DNA of 36,064 nucleotides from the NCBI GenBank assembly GCA_033765305.1, contig JANRID010000064.1, positions 1-36,064 of the forward strand. The letters run 5' to 3'. The notes beneath the pieces are model-generated. The model did no database searches and was not told where the DNA came from. It was given only the letters and a program-made list of their open reading frames with translations. The stretch is from RDXT01 sp033765305. Its GTDB lineage: Bacteria > Bacteroidota > Bacteroidia > J057. Of this stretch, positions 22,678 to 30,991 are shown in pieces (position 1 is the first letter of the stretch; every line of letters starts with the position of its first letter). A program made the translations under genes and the position numbers.

Positions 22678-22959
22678 TCAGGGCACGATCCTGACGCCGC
22701 GCCAGAAGGCTACCCGGCCGCCGATCTGCTTCGCAGCTGCGCTCGGCGCGGGGTAATACCAGGCCGCATCCTGATTGACTTCGCCTCCTACGGCCACATG
22801 GTAATAGGACGCGGTGCCCTTCCAGGGGCATACGCTGTGCAGGTCGCTGCTGCGGAAATACTCCTGCCGCAGCGAATCTGCCGGAAAATAGTGGTTTCCT
22901 TCCACGACTACCGTGTCGGCGCTTTCTGCGATGACGGTGTCCTTCCAGATTGCTTTCAT
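22678..22959 (-). CDS. DUF427 domain protein, short canonical form
   Basis: A 93-residue single-domain DUF427 protein, start ATG at 22959. Motifs: WKDTVIAESADTVVVEGNHYF, then VCPWKGTASYYHVAVGG (43-59), DAAWYYPAPSAAA and GRVAFWRGV at the end, nearly the family consensus. The open frame continues upstream to 23169 without similarity, so the internal ATG is preferred. It is the first gene of the minus-strand run DUF427-DUF427-egtB-egtD. Function is unknown; the conserved Trp, Lys and Cys suggest a ligand-binding pocket. Confidence 0.92.
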   Translation of the reverse strand: MKAIWKDTVIAESADTVVVEGNHYFPADSLRQEYFRSSDLHSVCPWKGTASYYHVAVGGEVNQDAAWYYPAPSAAAKQIGGRVAFWRGVRIVP

Positions 22960-23146
22960 ATCCAGGTCTCTGATAACTAGGCACATACGGAGCCGGTACC
23001 GCACAGGCTCCAACAGAACTGCTGTTTTGTTCAACGGTCCTGCAGCCGGATTGTTTCCGGATTCCGGCCTGGATGCCGCCCTGCTGCATGCATTCCGCTG
23101 CCTCCCCTTTCCCGGGGAGGCCAATTTACCGGTTTCGCCGGATGGA

Positions 23147-23174
23147 TTGCCGGCAGGTCCGGATGCCATCTTTG
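23147..23174 (+). promoter_or_regulatory. Putative promoter for the secreted Cys-rich protein
   Basis: TTG (23147-23149), a 17-base spacer and CATCTTTG (23167-23174) match the Bacteroidota TTG-N17-20-TAnnTTTG promoter at all but one base. A start near 23180 would give a leader of about 65 bases before the ATG at 23246. The rest of the 286-base gap (22960-23245) holds nothing else I can identify. Confidence 0.45.
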
Positions 23175-23245
23175 CACAGTCGGCCCAAACCAGCCCATGA
23201 TATTTTCTTCAAGTCTGTTTTCACCCTTCAACTCCTCTACCCAAC

Positions 23246-23824
23246 ATGCAATCAGCCCGTATGATGTACCGCACGATGCTCCTGGCCCTGCTGGCGGCTG
23301 CGCTGCCCCTCCGCGCGCAGGAGTATTCGAAGACCCTGCGCGCAGGCGCCGCCACGGATGCCGGCGTAAACGGCATCGGCTACGAGTTTGCCGCCTCCAT
23401 CAGCAGCAGCAGCGGCCAGTCCCGCAGCGTCGGGGGCTTTCTGGCGCTGCGCATGGACGCAGGCGGCATGCTCAGCGGCGCCCTCGCCGATTCCGTATCC
23501 GGCAAGGTGTACACGGTCGCCGGGGCCTCCGCACGCGGAAGCCTGCGCCTGACCTTCACCGCCGAAGACGGCGAAACTTTCAGCGGCTCCGCGCCTGCCG
23601 GCGCCGGCTCCCTCCTGCCCGTCAGCCTCGGCGGCCCGCTCGCCGGCGGACTGGGCACCTGGAGCGCCTCCGATGGCGCCTATTTCATCGGGGTGCCGGG
23701 CGGTGTGCTGCTTCCGCCGGATTTCGCCTGCAATCTGTGCCAGCTCTACCACTTCTGCAGCGCGCTTCCGCAGATTCCCTGCACAGCCTGCAAAAGCGTG
23801 TGCGGCCCGCCCAAGCGCAAATGA
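23246..23824 (+). CDS. Secreted hypothetical protein with Cys-rich C-terminus
   Basis: A 192-residue product of unknown family. A signal peptide (MYRTMLLALLAAALPLRAQ) ends near residue 25. The middle is Gly/Ala/Ser-rich with alternating hydrophobic residues (FLALRMDAGGMLSG, GSLRLTFTAEDGETFSG), suggesting a small beta-sheet protein. The last 35 residues hold six Cys, including two CxxC pairs (CNLC and CTAC), and end in a basic GPPKRK. Starts at 23246 or at either Met of the MM pair five codons later are possible. It stands alone on the plus strand; a strong terminator follows. Confidence 0.72.
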   Translation: MQSARMMYRTMLLALLAAALPLRAQEYSKTLRAGAATDAGVNGIGYEFAASISSSSGQSRSVGGFLALRMDAGGMLSGALADSVSGKVYTVAGASARGSLRLTFTAEDGETFSGSAPAGAGSLLPVSLGGPLAGGLGTWSASDGAYFIGVPGGVLLPPDFACNLCQLYHFCSALPQIPCTACKSVCGPPKRK

Positions 23825-23845
23825 GCCGTTTCCGGCACCGCAAAC

Positions 23846-23877
23846 GCAGCACGGGGGCCTTGCAGCCCCCGTGTTGC
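23846..23877. terminator. Strong hairpin terminator between convergent genes
   Basis: A 13-bp stem, GCAGCACGGGGGC (23846-23858) with GCCCCCGTGTTGC (23865-23877), closed by a six-base loop; one G-T wobble, the rest Watson-Crick. It starts 21 bases after the stop of the secreted protein gene and 35 bases beyond the stop of the convergent ATPase gene, so it can serve both strands. There is no long T tract on either side, as is common in Bacteroidota. Confidence 0.75.
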
Positions 23878-23912
23878 ATATCCTGGGTATTCCGGAATTT
23901 TCCCGGGGTTTC

Positions 23913-25493
23913 TCAGAAAAACAGGCCGCCTTTTTTCTTCCGGCTGCTGCCTCCGCCCAGGCCCAGCACCCCCAGCAGGCCCCGCGTCAGCTCGCGTGCG
24001 ACCGTGCGCCCCACCTGGCGCGCTACCGGGCTGGATGCAATCTGCTCCAGGGTGCTCTTTTCCTGCCGGCGGCTGCGCGTGGACACCTCGCGGGCTTTTT
24101 CCTGCTGCTGCTTCAGCTCGGCCTGCTGCGACTCCTCCTGCGCAGCGGCGATCTTGGCGCTCAGGATTTCGTGCGCACTCTCGCGGTTGACTTCGCGGTT
24201 GTATTTGGATGCCAGCTTCGACTGGGCGACAAGGGCTGCGATTTCGCTTTCCGTCAGCACATCCATGCGCGAGCCCGGCGCGCGCAGGCGCGTATGCACG
24301 AGCGGGGTCGGGATGCCTTTTTCATTCAGCGCGGTGACAAACGCCTCGCCGATGCCGAGCGCCGTGATCTGGTTTTCGATCTCGTAGAATTCCGTCTCCG
24401 GAAAATTCTGGGAAGCGAGCTTGATCGCCTGGCGGTCTTTGGCCGTGAAAGCCCGCAGCGCGTGCTGGACCTTGAGACCCAGCTGCCCCAGCACCGCTTC
24501 GGGCACATCGATGGGGTTCTGGGTGCAGAAGAAGATGCCGATGCCCTTGGAGCGGATCAGCTTGATGACCGATTCGATCTGGTCGAGCAGCTCGTCCGGG
24601 GCATTGTCGAAGATCAGGTGCGCTTCGTCGATGAAGAGCACCAGCTCCGGGCGGTCGGGGTCGCCGAGTTCGGGGAAGGAGGCGTAGATCTCGGCGAGCA
24701 GGCTCATCATGAAGGTGGCGAAGAGCTGCGGACGGTCCTGCAGGTCCGTGACGCGCAGGATGGAGATCATGCCCTGCCCCTGGCTGTTGACCCGGCAGAG
24801 ATCGGCCACTTCGAAGGACGGCTCGCCGAAGAAGCGCGCCGCGCCCTGCTGCTCCAGCGCGATGAGCTTGCGGAAGATGGTGCCGGTGGATGCGGTCGAA
24901 ATGCGCCCGTATTCTTTTTCCGCCTCTTCCTTGCCTTCGTCGGTGAGGTACTGGAGCGTTTTCTTGAAATCGTCCAGGTCCACCAGCGGCAGGTTCTGGT
25001 CGTCGCAGTATTTGAAGACCACCGCCACGACGCTGGCCTGCACCTCGGTGAGGTCGAGGATTTTGGAGAACAGCACCGGTCCGAATTCGGTCACGGTCGC
25101 GCGCAGGCGCAGGCCCGGCTCGTCTGAAAGGGACAGCAGCTCCACGGGGTTGCCGGCCGCCTCGAAGGGGATGCCGATCTGCTCGTGGCGTGCCTCGATC
25201 TTGGGGTTGGGCGTGCCCGGCATGGCGATGCCGCTCAGGTCGCCCTTGATGTCCATCAGCAGGGAGGAGACTCCGTTGCGGGAGAGCTGCTCGGCCAGCA
25301 TCTGGAGGGTTTTGGTCTTGCCCGTGCCTGTAGCGCCGGCGATCAGGCCGTGGCGGTTGAGGGTGCGCAGGGGAATGCGGACTTTCAGGCCCGGCTGGAC
25401 CTCGTCGCCGAGCATGGCGCCGCCGAGCTCGATGGCATCGCCTTCGAAGGTGTAGGCTTTGCCGACAAGCTGCTGAAATGCTTCTTGCTTCAT
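23913..25493 (-). CDS. HerA-like ATPase, YjgR/DUF853 family
   Basis: A 526-residue P-loop ATPase of the HerA/FtsK superfamily, DUF853 group. Walker A is GATGTGKT (53-60), Walker B LVLFIDEAHLIF (about 290-301), and the sensor-like segment GIGIFFCTQNPID follows. Family landmarks LRTLNRHGLIAG, MDIKGDLSG and GEPSFEVADL are all present. The C-terminus adds a Gln/Glu-rich coiled coil (about 440-480) and a Gly/Lys-rich tail. The biological role is not established; HerA relatives pump or unwind DNA. It is 27 bases after nuoC on the same strand. Confidence 0.93.
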   Translation of the reverse strand: MKQEAFQQLVGKAYTFEGDAIELGGAMLGDEVQPGLKVRIPLRTLNRHGLIAGATGTGKTKTLQMLAEQLSRNGVSSLLMDIKGDLSGIAMPGTPNPKIEARHEQIGIPFEAAGNPVELLSLSDEPGLRLRATVTEFGPVLFSKILDLTEVQASVVAVVFKYCDDQNLPLVDLDDFKKTLQYLTDEGKEEAEKEYGRISTASTGTIFRKLIALEQQGAARFFGEPSFEVADLCRVNSQGQGMISILRVTDLQDRPQLFATFMMSLLAEIYASFPELGDPDRPELVLFIDEAHLIFDNAPDELLDQIESVIKLIRSKGIGIFFCTQNPIDVPEAVLGQLGLKVQHALRAFTAKDRQAIKLASQNFPETEFYEIENQITALGIGEAFVTALNEKGIPTPLVHTRLRAPGSRMDVLTESEIAALVAQSKLASKYNREVNRESAHEILSAKIAAAQEESQQAELKQQQEKAREVSTRSRRQEKSTLEQIASSPVARQVGRTVARELTRGLLGVLGLGGGSSRKKKGGLFF

Positions 25494-25520
25494 ACGTGGC
25501 AGGAGCTGGGGTACGGGCGG

Positions 25521-26018
25521 TTATTTGTAGCCTTTGGGGCCGTCTTTTTCGGGAAGGGCAATGGTGCCCGGAATGCCGAGCAGGGGGAACTCCTTGCGCA
25601 GGGGGTGGTAGGCGAAATCCTCCGGCAGGTAAATCCGGCGCAGGTCCGGGTGGTTGCGGAAGCGGATGCCCATCATATCCCAGGCTTCGCGCTCATACCA
25701 GTCGGCGGAGCGGTACAGGCCCGTAGCCGACTCGATCTCCGGATCGGACTCTTCGAGGAAGGCCGAAATCCGCAGGCGCTGCCGGTGGGGAATGCTCACG
25801 AGGTTGTAGGACAGCTCGAACCGTTTCCGGTCGGTGTAGTGGTCGGAAGCCGTCAGATCGGCGAGGTAATTGAAGCCGAACTGCTCCTTGAAGATCCGCA
25901 GCACCTCCAGCAGGTGTCCGGGCTCGATCTCAATGGTCATTTCGCCGGCGTAGCCCCGCACATCGACGATGTATTCCTGAATGGGGCTTTGGCGGATGGT
26001 TTCCAGAAACTGGCTCAT
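25521..26018 (-). CDS. nuoC: NADH-quinone oxidoreductase subunit C (NuoC)
   Basis: The 30-kDa peripheral-arm subunit of respiratory complex I, on the cytoplasmic face between the Fe-S and quinone modules. The 165-residue product carries the family signature YEREAWDMMGIRFRNHPDL (about 107-125) followed by RRIYLPEDF and HPLRKEFP. It is a stand-alone NuoC, not fused to NuoD. No other nuo gene is in the window: it sits between pyrE (47 bases upstream) and the YjgR-type ATPase gene. The C-terminus (LPEKDGPKGYK) is intact, so there is no reason to call it a pseudogene. Confidence 0.95.
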   Translation of the reverse strand: MSQFLETIRQSPIQEYIVDVRGYAGEMTIEIEPGHLLEVLRIFKEQFGFNYLADLTASDHYTDRKRFELSYNLVSIPHRQRLRISAFLEESDPEIESATGLYRSADWYEREAWDMMGIRFRNHPDLRRIYLPEDFAYHPLRKEFPLLGIPGTIALPEKDGPKGYK

Positions 26019-26065
26019 ACGTTCAATCTGAGGGTGACGCCTGAAGGATCAAACCTGGCTGAGGG

Positions 26066-26710
26066 TCAAAAGGTTGCAGAATCGGGGCCTTTCCAGACGG
26101 CAGGCGCCTGCTGCCATTGGAGGACCGTTTCCAGTTCGTCGGGCCGAAGATAGTGAAAGGCAACTGCTTTATCCAGCAAAACTTTGAGGCCGGTGAGCGA
26201 ATGAAAGGGCACCCCCGCAGCCCCGAAGGCCTGCTCCGCTTCGGGGAAGCCATAATTGAAGATCGCTACGGTGCCCAGCACCTGCACCTCAGCCTCCTGC
26301 AGGGCGCGGACTGCCTGCACGCTGCTTTTGCCGGTGGAGATCAGGTCTTCGATCACCACGCAGCGGGTGCCGGGCGCAATATGCCCTTCGATGAGGTTGC
26401 GCAGGCCGTGGCCTTTGGCTTCGGAGCGCACATAGACAAAGGGCAGCTCCAGCAGCTCCGCCGCCAGCGCCCCCCAGGCGATGGCGCCGGTGGCCACGCC
26501 GGCAACGGCTTCCGCCTCCGGGTAGCGGCTGCGGACCTCGGCAGCGAAGCCTTCGGCCAGCGCGCGCCGCTGCGCAGGAAAGGACAGCACCTTGCGGTTG
26601 TCGCAGTAAATGGGCGATTTCCAGCCGGAAGCCCAGGTAAAGGGCGCCTCCACGCTGAGGCGCACAGCTTTGATGTTTAGCAAAATCTCCGCTACTTTGT
26701 CGGCAAGCAC
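26066..26710 (-). CDS. pyrE: Orotate phosphoribosyltransferase
   Basis: Converts orotate and PRPP to orotidine 5'-phosphate in pyrimidine synthesis. The 214-residue product contains the OPRT-specific FTWASGWKSPIYCDNR (about 24-39), GVATGAIAWG, VRSEAKGHG with the catalytic Lys loop, and the PRPP-binding VVIEDLISTGKSS (about 117-129). The start is a GTG at 26710; it is the only reasonable start because a TAA lies in frame five codons upstream, and it gives the normal N-terminus. First gene of the minus-strand run pyrE-nuoC-yjgR-like, divergent from a Nudix gene with a 67-base gap. Confidence 0.96.
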   Translation of the reverse strand: MLADKVAEILLNIKAVRLSVEAPFTWASGWKSPIYCDNRKVLSFPAQRRALAEGFAAEVRSRYPEAEAVAGVATGAIAWGALAAELLELPFVYVRSEAKGHGLRNLIEGHIAPGTRCVVIEDLISTGKSSVQAVRALQEAEVQVLGTVAIFNYGFPEAEQAFGAAGVPFHSLTGLKVLLDKAVAFHYLRPDELETVLQWQQAPAVWKGPDSATF

Positions 26711-26777
26711 GTGTGCAGTCGATTACGGTATATCAGGCCGGGCAGCGCCGCAGCTGCCGCCCTGCGCCGCCAAAACT

Positions 26778-27476
26778 ATGAAAATTTTCGCGCTTCAGCT
26801 GGCTTTGCAATTTGAATTGACCTCCGGGCAGGTATTTTCGGTGCTGCCCAGGCCCTGGGAGGAGGCTGCCGCGCTCCTGCGCGAAGGCCGGACCACCCCC
26901 GACCAGCTGCTGGCGGTCGAGGTGCAGGAGGCCGGCACCCTGGGCCGGGAGCTGTTCGAGCTCCAGCAGCAGCCGCACATCCGCGAGCAGCAGGCCGAGC
27001 TCAGCCTCTTTTTCCCCTCCCCTGCCCTGCGCGATCAGGTATTTGCCGAGTTCCGGTCGCATTTCCGCGAGGTGGCAGCCGCAGGCGGCATCGTCGTCAA
27101 TGAACGGGATGCCTACCTCATGATTCACAACCAGGAGAAATGGTCCCTGCCCAAAGGGCACCCGGATCCGGGCGAGCCGCTGCACGAAGCCGCGCTCCGC
27201 GAGGTGCGCGAGGAAACCGGCGTCCGCACCCTCGAACTGGGGCCGCTTTTCACCCAGACCCTGCACACCTACCTCCGCAAAGGCCGCTGGCACCTCAAAA
27301 CTACCCACTGGTACCTCATGCGCGGCTCCGCCGCCGAGCAGCCCTCCCCGCAGACCGAGGAGCAGATCGATGCGGCCGTCTGGATGAGCCGTGCCGCCTG
27401 GCTCGATGAGTCCCGCGACAGCTACCCCCTCACCCGCCAGCTGATGGAACAGGTCTTCTGGCAGGCGCTTCAATAA
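26778..27476 (+). CDS. NUDIX hydrolase with N-terminal extension
   Basis: A 232-residue Nudix protein. The Nudix box (in about residues 128-150) is a perfect consensus: GHPDPGE then REVREETGV. It is preceded by AYLMIHNQEKWSLPKG, typical of diadenosine-polyphosphate or related hydrolases. The N-terminal 90 residues (KIFALQLALQFEL, then WEEAAALLREG and FFPSPALRDQVFAEF) form an extra domain seen in Bacteroidota Nudix proteins whose role I cannot assign. The ATG at 26778 was chosen because the upstream part of the frame lies antisense to pyrE. The propeller-OmpA gene follows after 10 bases. Confidence 0.92.
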   Translation: MKIFALQLALQFELTSGQVFSVLPRPWEEAAALLREGRTTPDQLLAVEVQEAGTLGRELFELQQQPHIREQQAELSLFFPSPALRDQVFAEFRSHFREVAAAGGIVVNERDAYLMIHNQEKWSLPKGHPDPGEPLHEAALREVREETGVRTLELGPLFTQTLHTYLRKGRWHLKTTHWYLMRGSAAEQPSPQTEEQIDAAVWMSRAAWLDESRDSYPLTRQLMEQVFWQALQ

Positions 27477-27486
27477 CCTGAGCATC

Positions 27487-29439
27487 ATGGATCTGTCTTT
27501 CCTCCGGACCCTGGCCTGCCTGAGCCTCTGCCTGCTGGCCGTACGCCCGGCAGGCGCCCAGATCGCCTACTGGCAGCAGTACCTGGGCGGATCGGGCTTT
27601 GACAAGGGCAAAAAACTGCTCCTGCAGCCCGACGGCACCCTGATTCTGGCCGGCGAGACCACCTCGCGCGACCGGCTGGGCAAGGCTTCGCAAGGCGGCA
27701 GCGAGGTGGCAGTGGTCAAATACGCTTCGCAGGGCATCATCCTCTGGCAGGCAACCCTCGGCGGCAGCGGCGACGAGATGCTGGGCGACCTGATTCAGCT
27801 GCCCGACGAAGGCTTTCTGCTGACGGGCAGCACCACCTCTGCCGACAGCGGCTCCGGCCGGGGCGGCAGCGATGTGTGGGCGGTCCGCCTGGACCGCAAC
27901 GGCGAAACCCGCTGGTCGCGGCGCTTCGGCGGCAGCGGCGACGACCGCGGCCTGGCTGCGCTGGCCCTGCGCGACGGCAGCTTCCTCATCGGCGGCGAGT
28001 CCGCCTCCGCCAACGGCGACATGGCCTCCCCCCGCCACGGCGGCCTGGAAAGCTGGATCGCCAAGATCAGCTCCGATGGCCGCCTGCTCTGGGAGCAGCA
28101 CTACGGCGGACGGGGCAATGAAAAAACCACCCACCTCGTGGAGCTGGAGGCAGGGCGCTACCTGGCCGTCAACACCAGCGACTCCCGCGACGGCGATGTG
28201 CGCAGCAATCTGGGCGTCAAGGATGTATGGATGTTTGTCTTTGACGACCGGGGCGCCATCCAGCGGCAGCAGAGCTACGGCGGCGCCGACAACGACGAAG
28301 TGCACAGCATCCTGCGCGACGCGGAAGGCAATCTGGTGCTGGCCGGCACCACCTTCTCCCCCCAGGGCGGCATGATCCCCTTCCAGCGCGGCAAAGGCGA
28401 TGCCTGGCTTTTCAAGCTGGCGCCGGATGGCACGGTGCTCTGGAGCATCACCTACGGCGGGCCCCGCCCGGAGGGCTTCAGCGGCCTGGCGGCCTGCCAG
28501 GACGGCGGCTTCATCGCCGCAGGCGTCACCGAATCGCGCAGCGGCGAAGGCGACATCGAATACAATGCCGGCTACCTCGACGGATGGATCGTGAAGGTCG
28601 ATGCCTTCGGCGGGCGGATCTGGTCGCGGGCGATCGGCTATACCGGCAAGGACCTGCTCGAAAGCATCACCGAAGCGCCCGAAGGCGGCTTTCTGGCCCT
28701 GGGCGCCTCGGTGCAGGATCTCCAGCATGTCAAGCCGCCGGGCCTCGGCGGACATACCGAATGGTGGATCGCCAACCTCAGCGACCCCAAGCGCCCGGGC
28801 GTGCGGCCCTTTGTCACGCCGCCTGTGCTCTACGGCACCGTGCAGGACCGCAGCAGCGGCAAGCCCCTCCAGGCATCCGTCACCCTGATCGACAATTCGA
28901 CCCTCGACACCCTCGATGCAACCGTCAGCGCCGCAGACGACGGCAGTTTCGCCATCCTCCTTCCCGCGTACGGCCTCATCAGCGTGAGTATTCTGGCCCC
29001 CGGCTACCTGTTTTACGGCTTCGACATCCGCATGGATACCGTCATCCGCCGCACGACTCTCGAACACCAGGCCGGCCTGGAGCTGGTCCGCATCGGCAGC
29101 AAGCTCATTCTCAAAAATATCTACTTCGATGCGGGAAAATGGGACCTCCTGCCCGAATCCAATGCCGAGCTGGAGCGGATCGTGGCCTTTATGGCCCTCA
29201 ATCCGCGGGTGCAGATCCAGGTGAGCGGCCATACGGACAACACCGGCGACAAAAACGAAAAAATTGCCCTGTCCCTCAACCGCGCCAACGCCGTCCGCAC
29301 CTACCTGCTTCGGCGCAGCGTTGCCGAAAACCGGATGAAGGTCAAAGGCTACGGCATGTACCGGCCCCTTGCGCCCAACACGACCCCCGAAGGGCGGCAG
29401 CGCAACCGCCGGGTGGAGTTCGAGGTGATCAACCTGTGA
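27487..29439 (+). CDS. OmpA-family protein with N-terminal beta-propeller-like repeats
   Basis: The 650-residue outer-envelope protein begins with a signal peptide (to about residue 26, GAQ). Residues about 30-430 hold seven repeats of roughly 52-60 residues with the signature GGSGxDxxxxLxxxxDGxxLLAGxT, consistent with a seven-bladed propeller. A carboxypeptidase-regulatory-like beta domain (about 450-540; YGTVQDRSSGKPLQASVTL) follows, then the OmpA C-terminal peptidoglycan-binding domain (about 548-650) with YFDAGKWDL, SGHTDNTGD, NRANAVRTYL and RQRNRRVEF. The Asp and Arg that grip diaminopimelate are present. Such proteins bridge cell wall and outer membrane; the propeller's ligand is unknown. 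It lies between a Nudix gene and a flippase gene on the same strand. Confidence 0.9.
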   Translation: MDLSFLRTLACLSLCLLAVRPAGAQIAYWQQYLGGSGFDKGKKLLLQPDGTLILAGETTSRDRLGKASQGGSEVAVVKYASQGIILWQATLGGSGDEMLGDLIQLPDEGFLLTGSTTSADSGSGRGGSDVWAVRLDRNGETRWSRRFGGSGDDRGLAALALRDGSFLIGGESASANGDMASPRHGGLESWIAKISSDGRLLWEQHYGGRGNEKTTHLVELEAGRYLAVNTSDSRDGDVRSNLGVKDVWMFVFDDRGAIQRQQSYGGADNDEVHSILRDAEGNLVLAGTTFSPQGGMIPFQRGKGDAWLFKLAPDGTVLWSITYGGPRPEGFSGLAACQDGGFIAAGVTESRSGEGDIEYNAGYLDGWIVKVDAFGGRIWSRAIGYTGKDLLESITEAPEGGFLALGASVQDLQHVKPPGLGGHTEWWIANLSDPKRPGVRPFVTPPVLYGTVQDRSSGKPLQASVTLIDNSTLDTLDATVSAADDGSFAILLPAYGLISVSILAPGYLFYGFDIRMDTVIRRTTLEHQAGLELVRIGSKLILKNIYFDAGKWDLLPESNAELERIVAFMALNPRVQIQVSGHTDNTGDKNEKIALSLNRANAVRTYLLRRSVAENRMKVKGYGMYRPLAPNTTPEGRQRNRRVEFEVINL

Positions 29440-29478
29440 CGTTGGCGCTTCGGGTAATTTGCGCGTAATTGGCAGCCG

Positions 29479-30954
29479 ATGAGCGTCCTCAAGAAACTTC
29501 TGGGGCAGACGGCCGTGTACGGCATCAGCACCGTGCTGTCGCGGCTGATGAATCTGCTCTTCATGCCCCTGTACACCAACCTCTTCCCGCCGGAGGTGTA
29601 CGGGGTGTATATCAACCTCTACGCCTACGTCGCCTTCATCAATGTCGTGCTGACCTTCGGCATGGAGACGGCCTTTTTCCGCTTTTCGCAGGAGAGCAGC
29701 CGCCCGGAGCAGGACTACGGCGGAGCCTTCCAGTGGGTGGCCCTGGCGACGGCGGCATTTGCGGTGCTGGCAGGCCTGCTGCGGGCCCCCATCGCGGCCG
29801 CGATGGGCTATCCGGGCCAGGAGCGGCTCATCCTGCTGCTGGCAGGCATCCTGGCGCTCGACGCCCTGGCTGCGCTGCCCCTGGCGCGCCTGCGCCAGCA
29901 GGAGCGGGTGAAGCGCTTCGCCTTCATCACCCTCGCCAATGTGCTCGTCACCATCGCCGCCAACCTGGTGTTCGTGCTGGGCATGGGGCTGGGCATCGAA
30001 TACGTCTTCGCCGCCAACCTGATCGCCTCCGCCGTACGGCTGGGCATGGCCCTCTGGGGCAATCTGCCTCCGAGGCTGCGTCCGGAGCGCGCACGGCTGC
30101 GGGAGATGATTTCCTACGGATTCTACATCATGCTCGCCGGATTCGCCGGGATCATGAACGAAACCCTGGACCGCGTGATGCTGCCCCGCCGCTGGACAGA
30201 CGGCGACTGGTTCGACGGCATGGCGCAGACCGGCGAAAGCCTTACCGGCATTTACGGCGCAAACTACAAGGTCGCCATGCTCATCGCCCTGGCTACCCAG
30301 GCCTTCCGCTACGCGGCGGAGCCCTTTTTCTTCAAAGAGGCCGGGGAGAAGGATTCGCCGGAAACCTTCGCACGGATCTTCCACTACTACATGATCGCTG
30401 CGCTGGGCGGATTTCTGCTCATCGGCTCCTTCATGTGGGAAATCGTCTCCTTCAACGCCTTCGGACTGACGGGCAGCAAGACCTTCGTCAACCAGGCCTA
30501 CTGGAGCGGCCTCAAGGCCATTCCGCTGCTGCTGGGCGGCTATGTACTCTCCGGCGCCTATATCAACATGTCCATCTGGTTCAAAATCACGAAGCAGACC
30601 CGCTTCGCGCTGCTCTTCACGGGCACAGGCGCGCTGATCACGATCCTGGTGAACTACTTCGGCATTCCGCGGATCGGCTACATGGCCGGCGCCTGGGCGA
30701 CCCTGCTGTGCTACCTGGTGATGAGCATCCTGGTCTATCTCGCCGGACAGCGCTATTACCCCATTCCCTACCGGATGGGGCGGCTGCTGCTCTACGCGCT
30801 CGGCATTACGCTCGCCTGGCAGCTCAACGCCCAGATTGCGGACAGCGCCGGCTGGGCCGGCACCCTGATGAAAGCCGGGCTCTGCGCCCTGGCGCTGGGC
30901 GGGGTCGTGCTGGCCGAACGCATGGCGCCGGTGTTCGGAAAGGCATCCGCATAA
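29479..30954 (+). CDS. Oligosaccharide flippase family protein (Wzx/MurJ-like, MOP superfamily)
   Basis: A 491-residue membrane protein with about 12-14 hydrophobic segments. The N-terminus LLGQTAVYGISTVLSRLMNLLFMPLYT-type sequence, with Tyr-Gly-Val-Tyr following, is typical of polysaccharide biosynthesis flippases that move lipid-linked sugars across the inner membrane. Charged loop residues around Glu62-Thr63-Ala64-Phe65 (GMETAFFRF) are also characteristic. It is 39 bases after the OmpA gene and 37 bases before the PTPS-like gene on the same strand, so it could belong to the following trio, though flippases of this type are often isolated in Bacteroidota. Confidence 0.92.
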   Translation: MSVLKKLLGQTAVYGISTVLSRLMNLLFMPLYTNLFPPEVYGVYINLYAYVAFINVVLTFGMETAFFRFSQESSRPEQDYGGAFQWVALATAAFAVLAGLLRAPIAAAMGYPGQERLILLLAGILALDALAALPLARLRQQERVKRFAFITLANVLVTIAANLVFVLGMGLGIEYVFAANLIASAVRLGMALWGNLPPRLRPERARLREMISYGFYIMLAGFAGIMNETLDRVMLPRRWTDGDWFDGMAQTGESLTGIYGANYKVAMLIALATQAFRYAAEPFFFKEAGEKDSPETFARIFHYYMIAALGGFLLIGSFMWEIVSFNAFGLTGSKTFVNQAYWSGLKAIPLLLGGYVLSGAYINMSIWFKITKQTRFALLFTGTGALITILVNYFGIPRIGYMAGAWATLLCYLVMSILVYLAGQRYYPIPYRMGRLLLYALGITLAWQLNAQIADSAGWAGTLMKAGLCALALGGVVLAERMAPVFGKASA

Positions 30955-30991
30955 TGCAACATCCAGATATTCACGCTATTTCCCGACCCGC

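Noticed and set aside
24061..24140. Glu/Gln-rich tract near the end of the YjgR-type gene as a separate small gene
   Set aside because: It is in frame with the ATPase and is its coiled-coil tail, as seen in other members.
27430..30384. 984-residue minus-strand open frame
   Set aside because: It is antisense to the propeller-OmpA and flippase genes, which have clear motifs; long antisense frames are common at this GC content.
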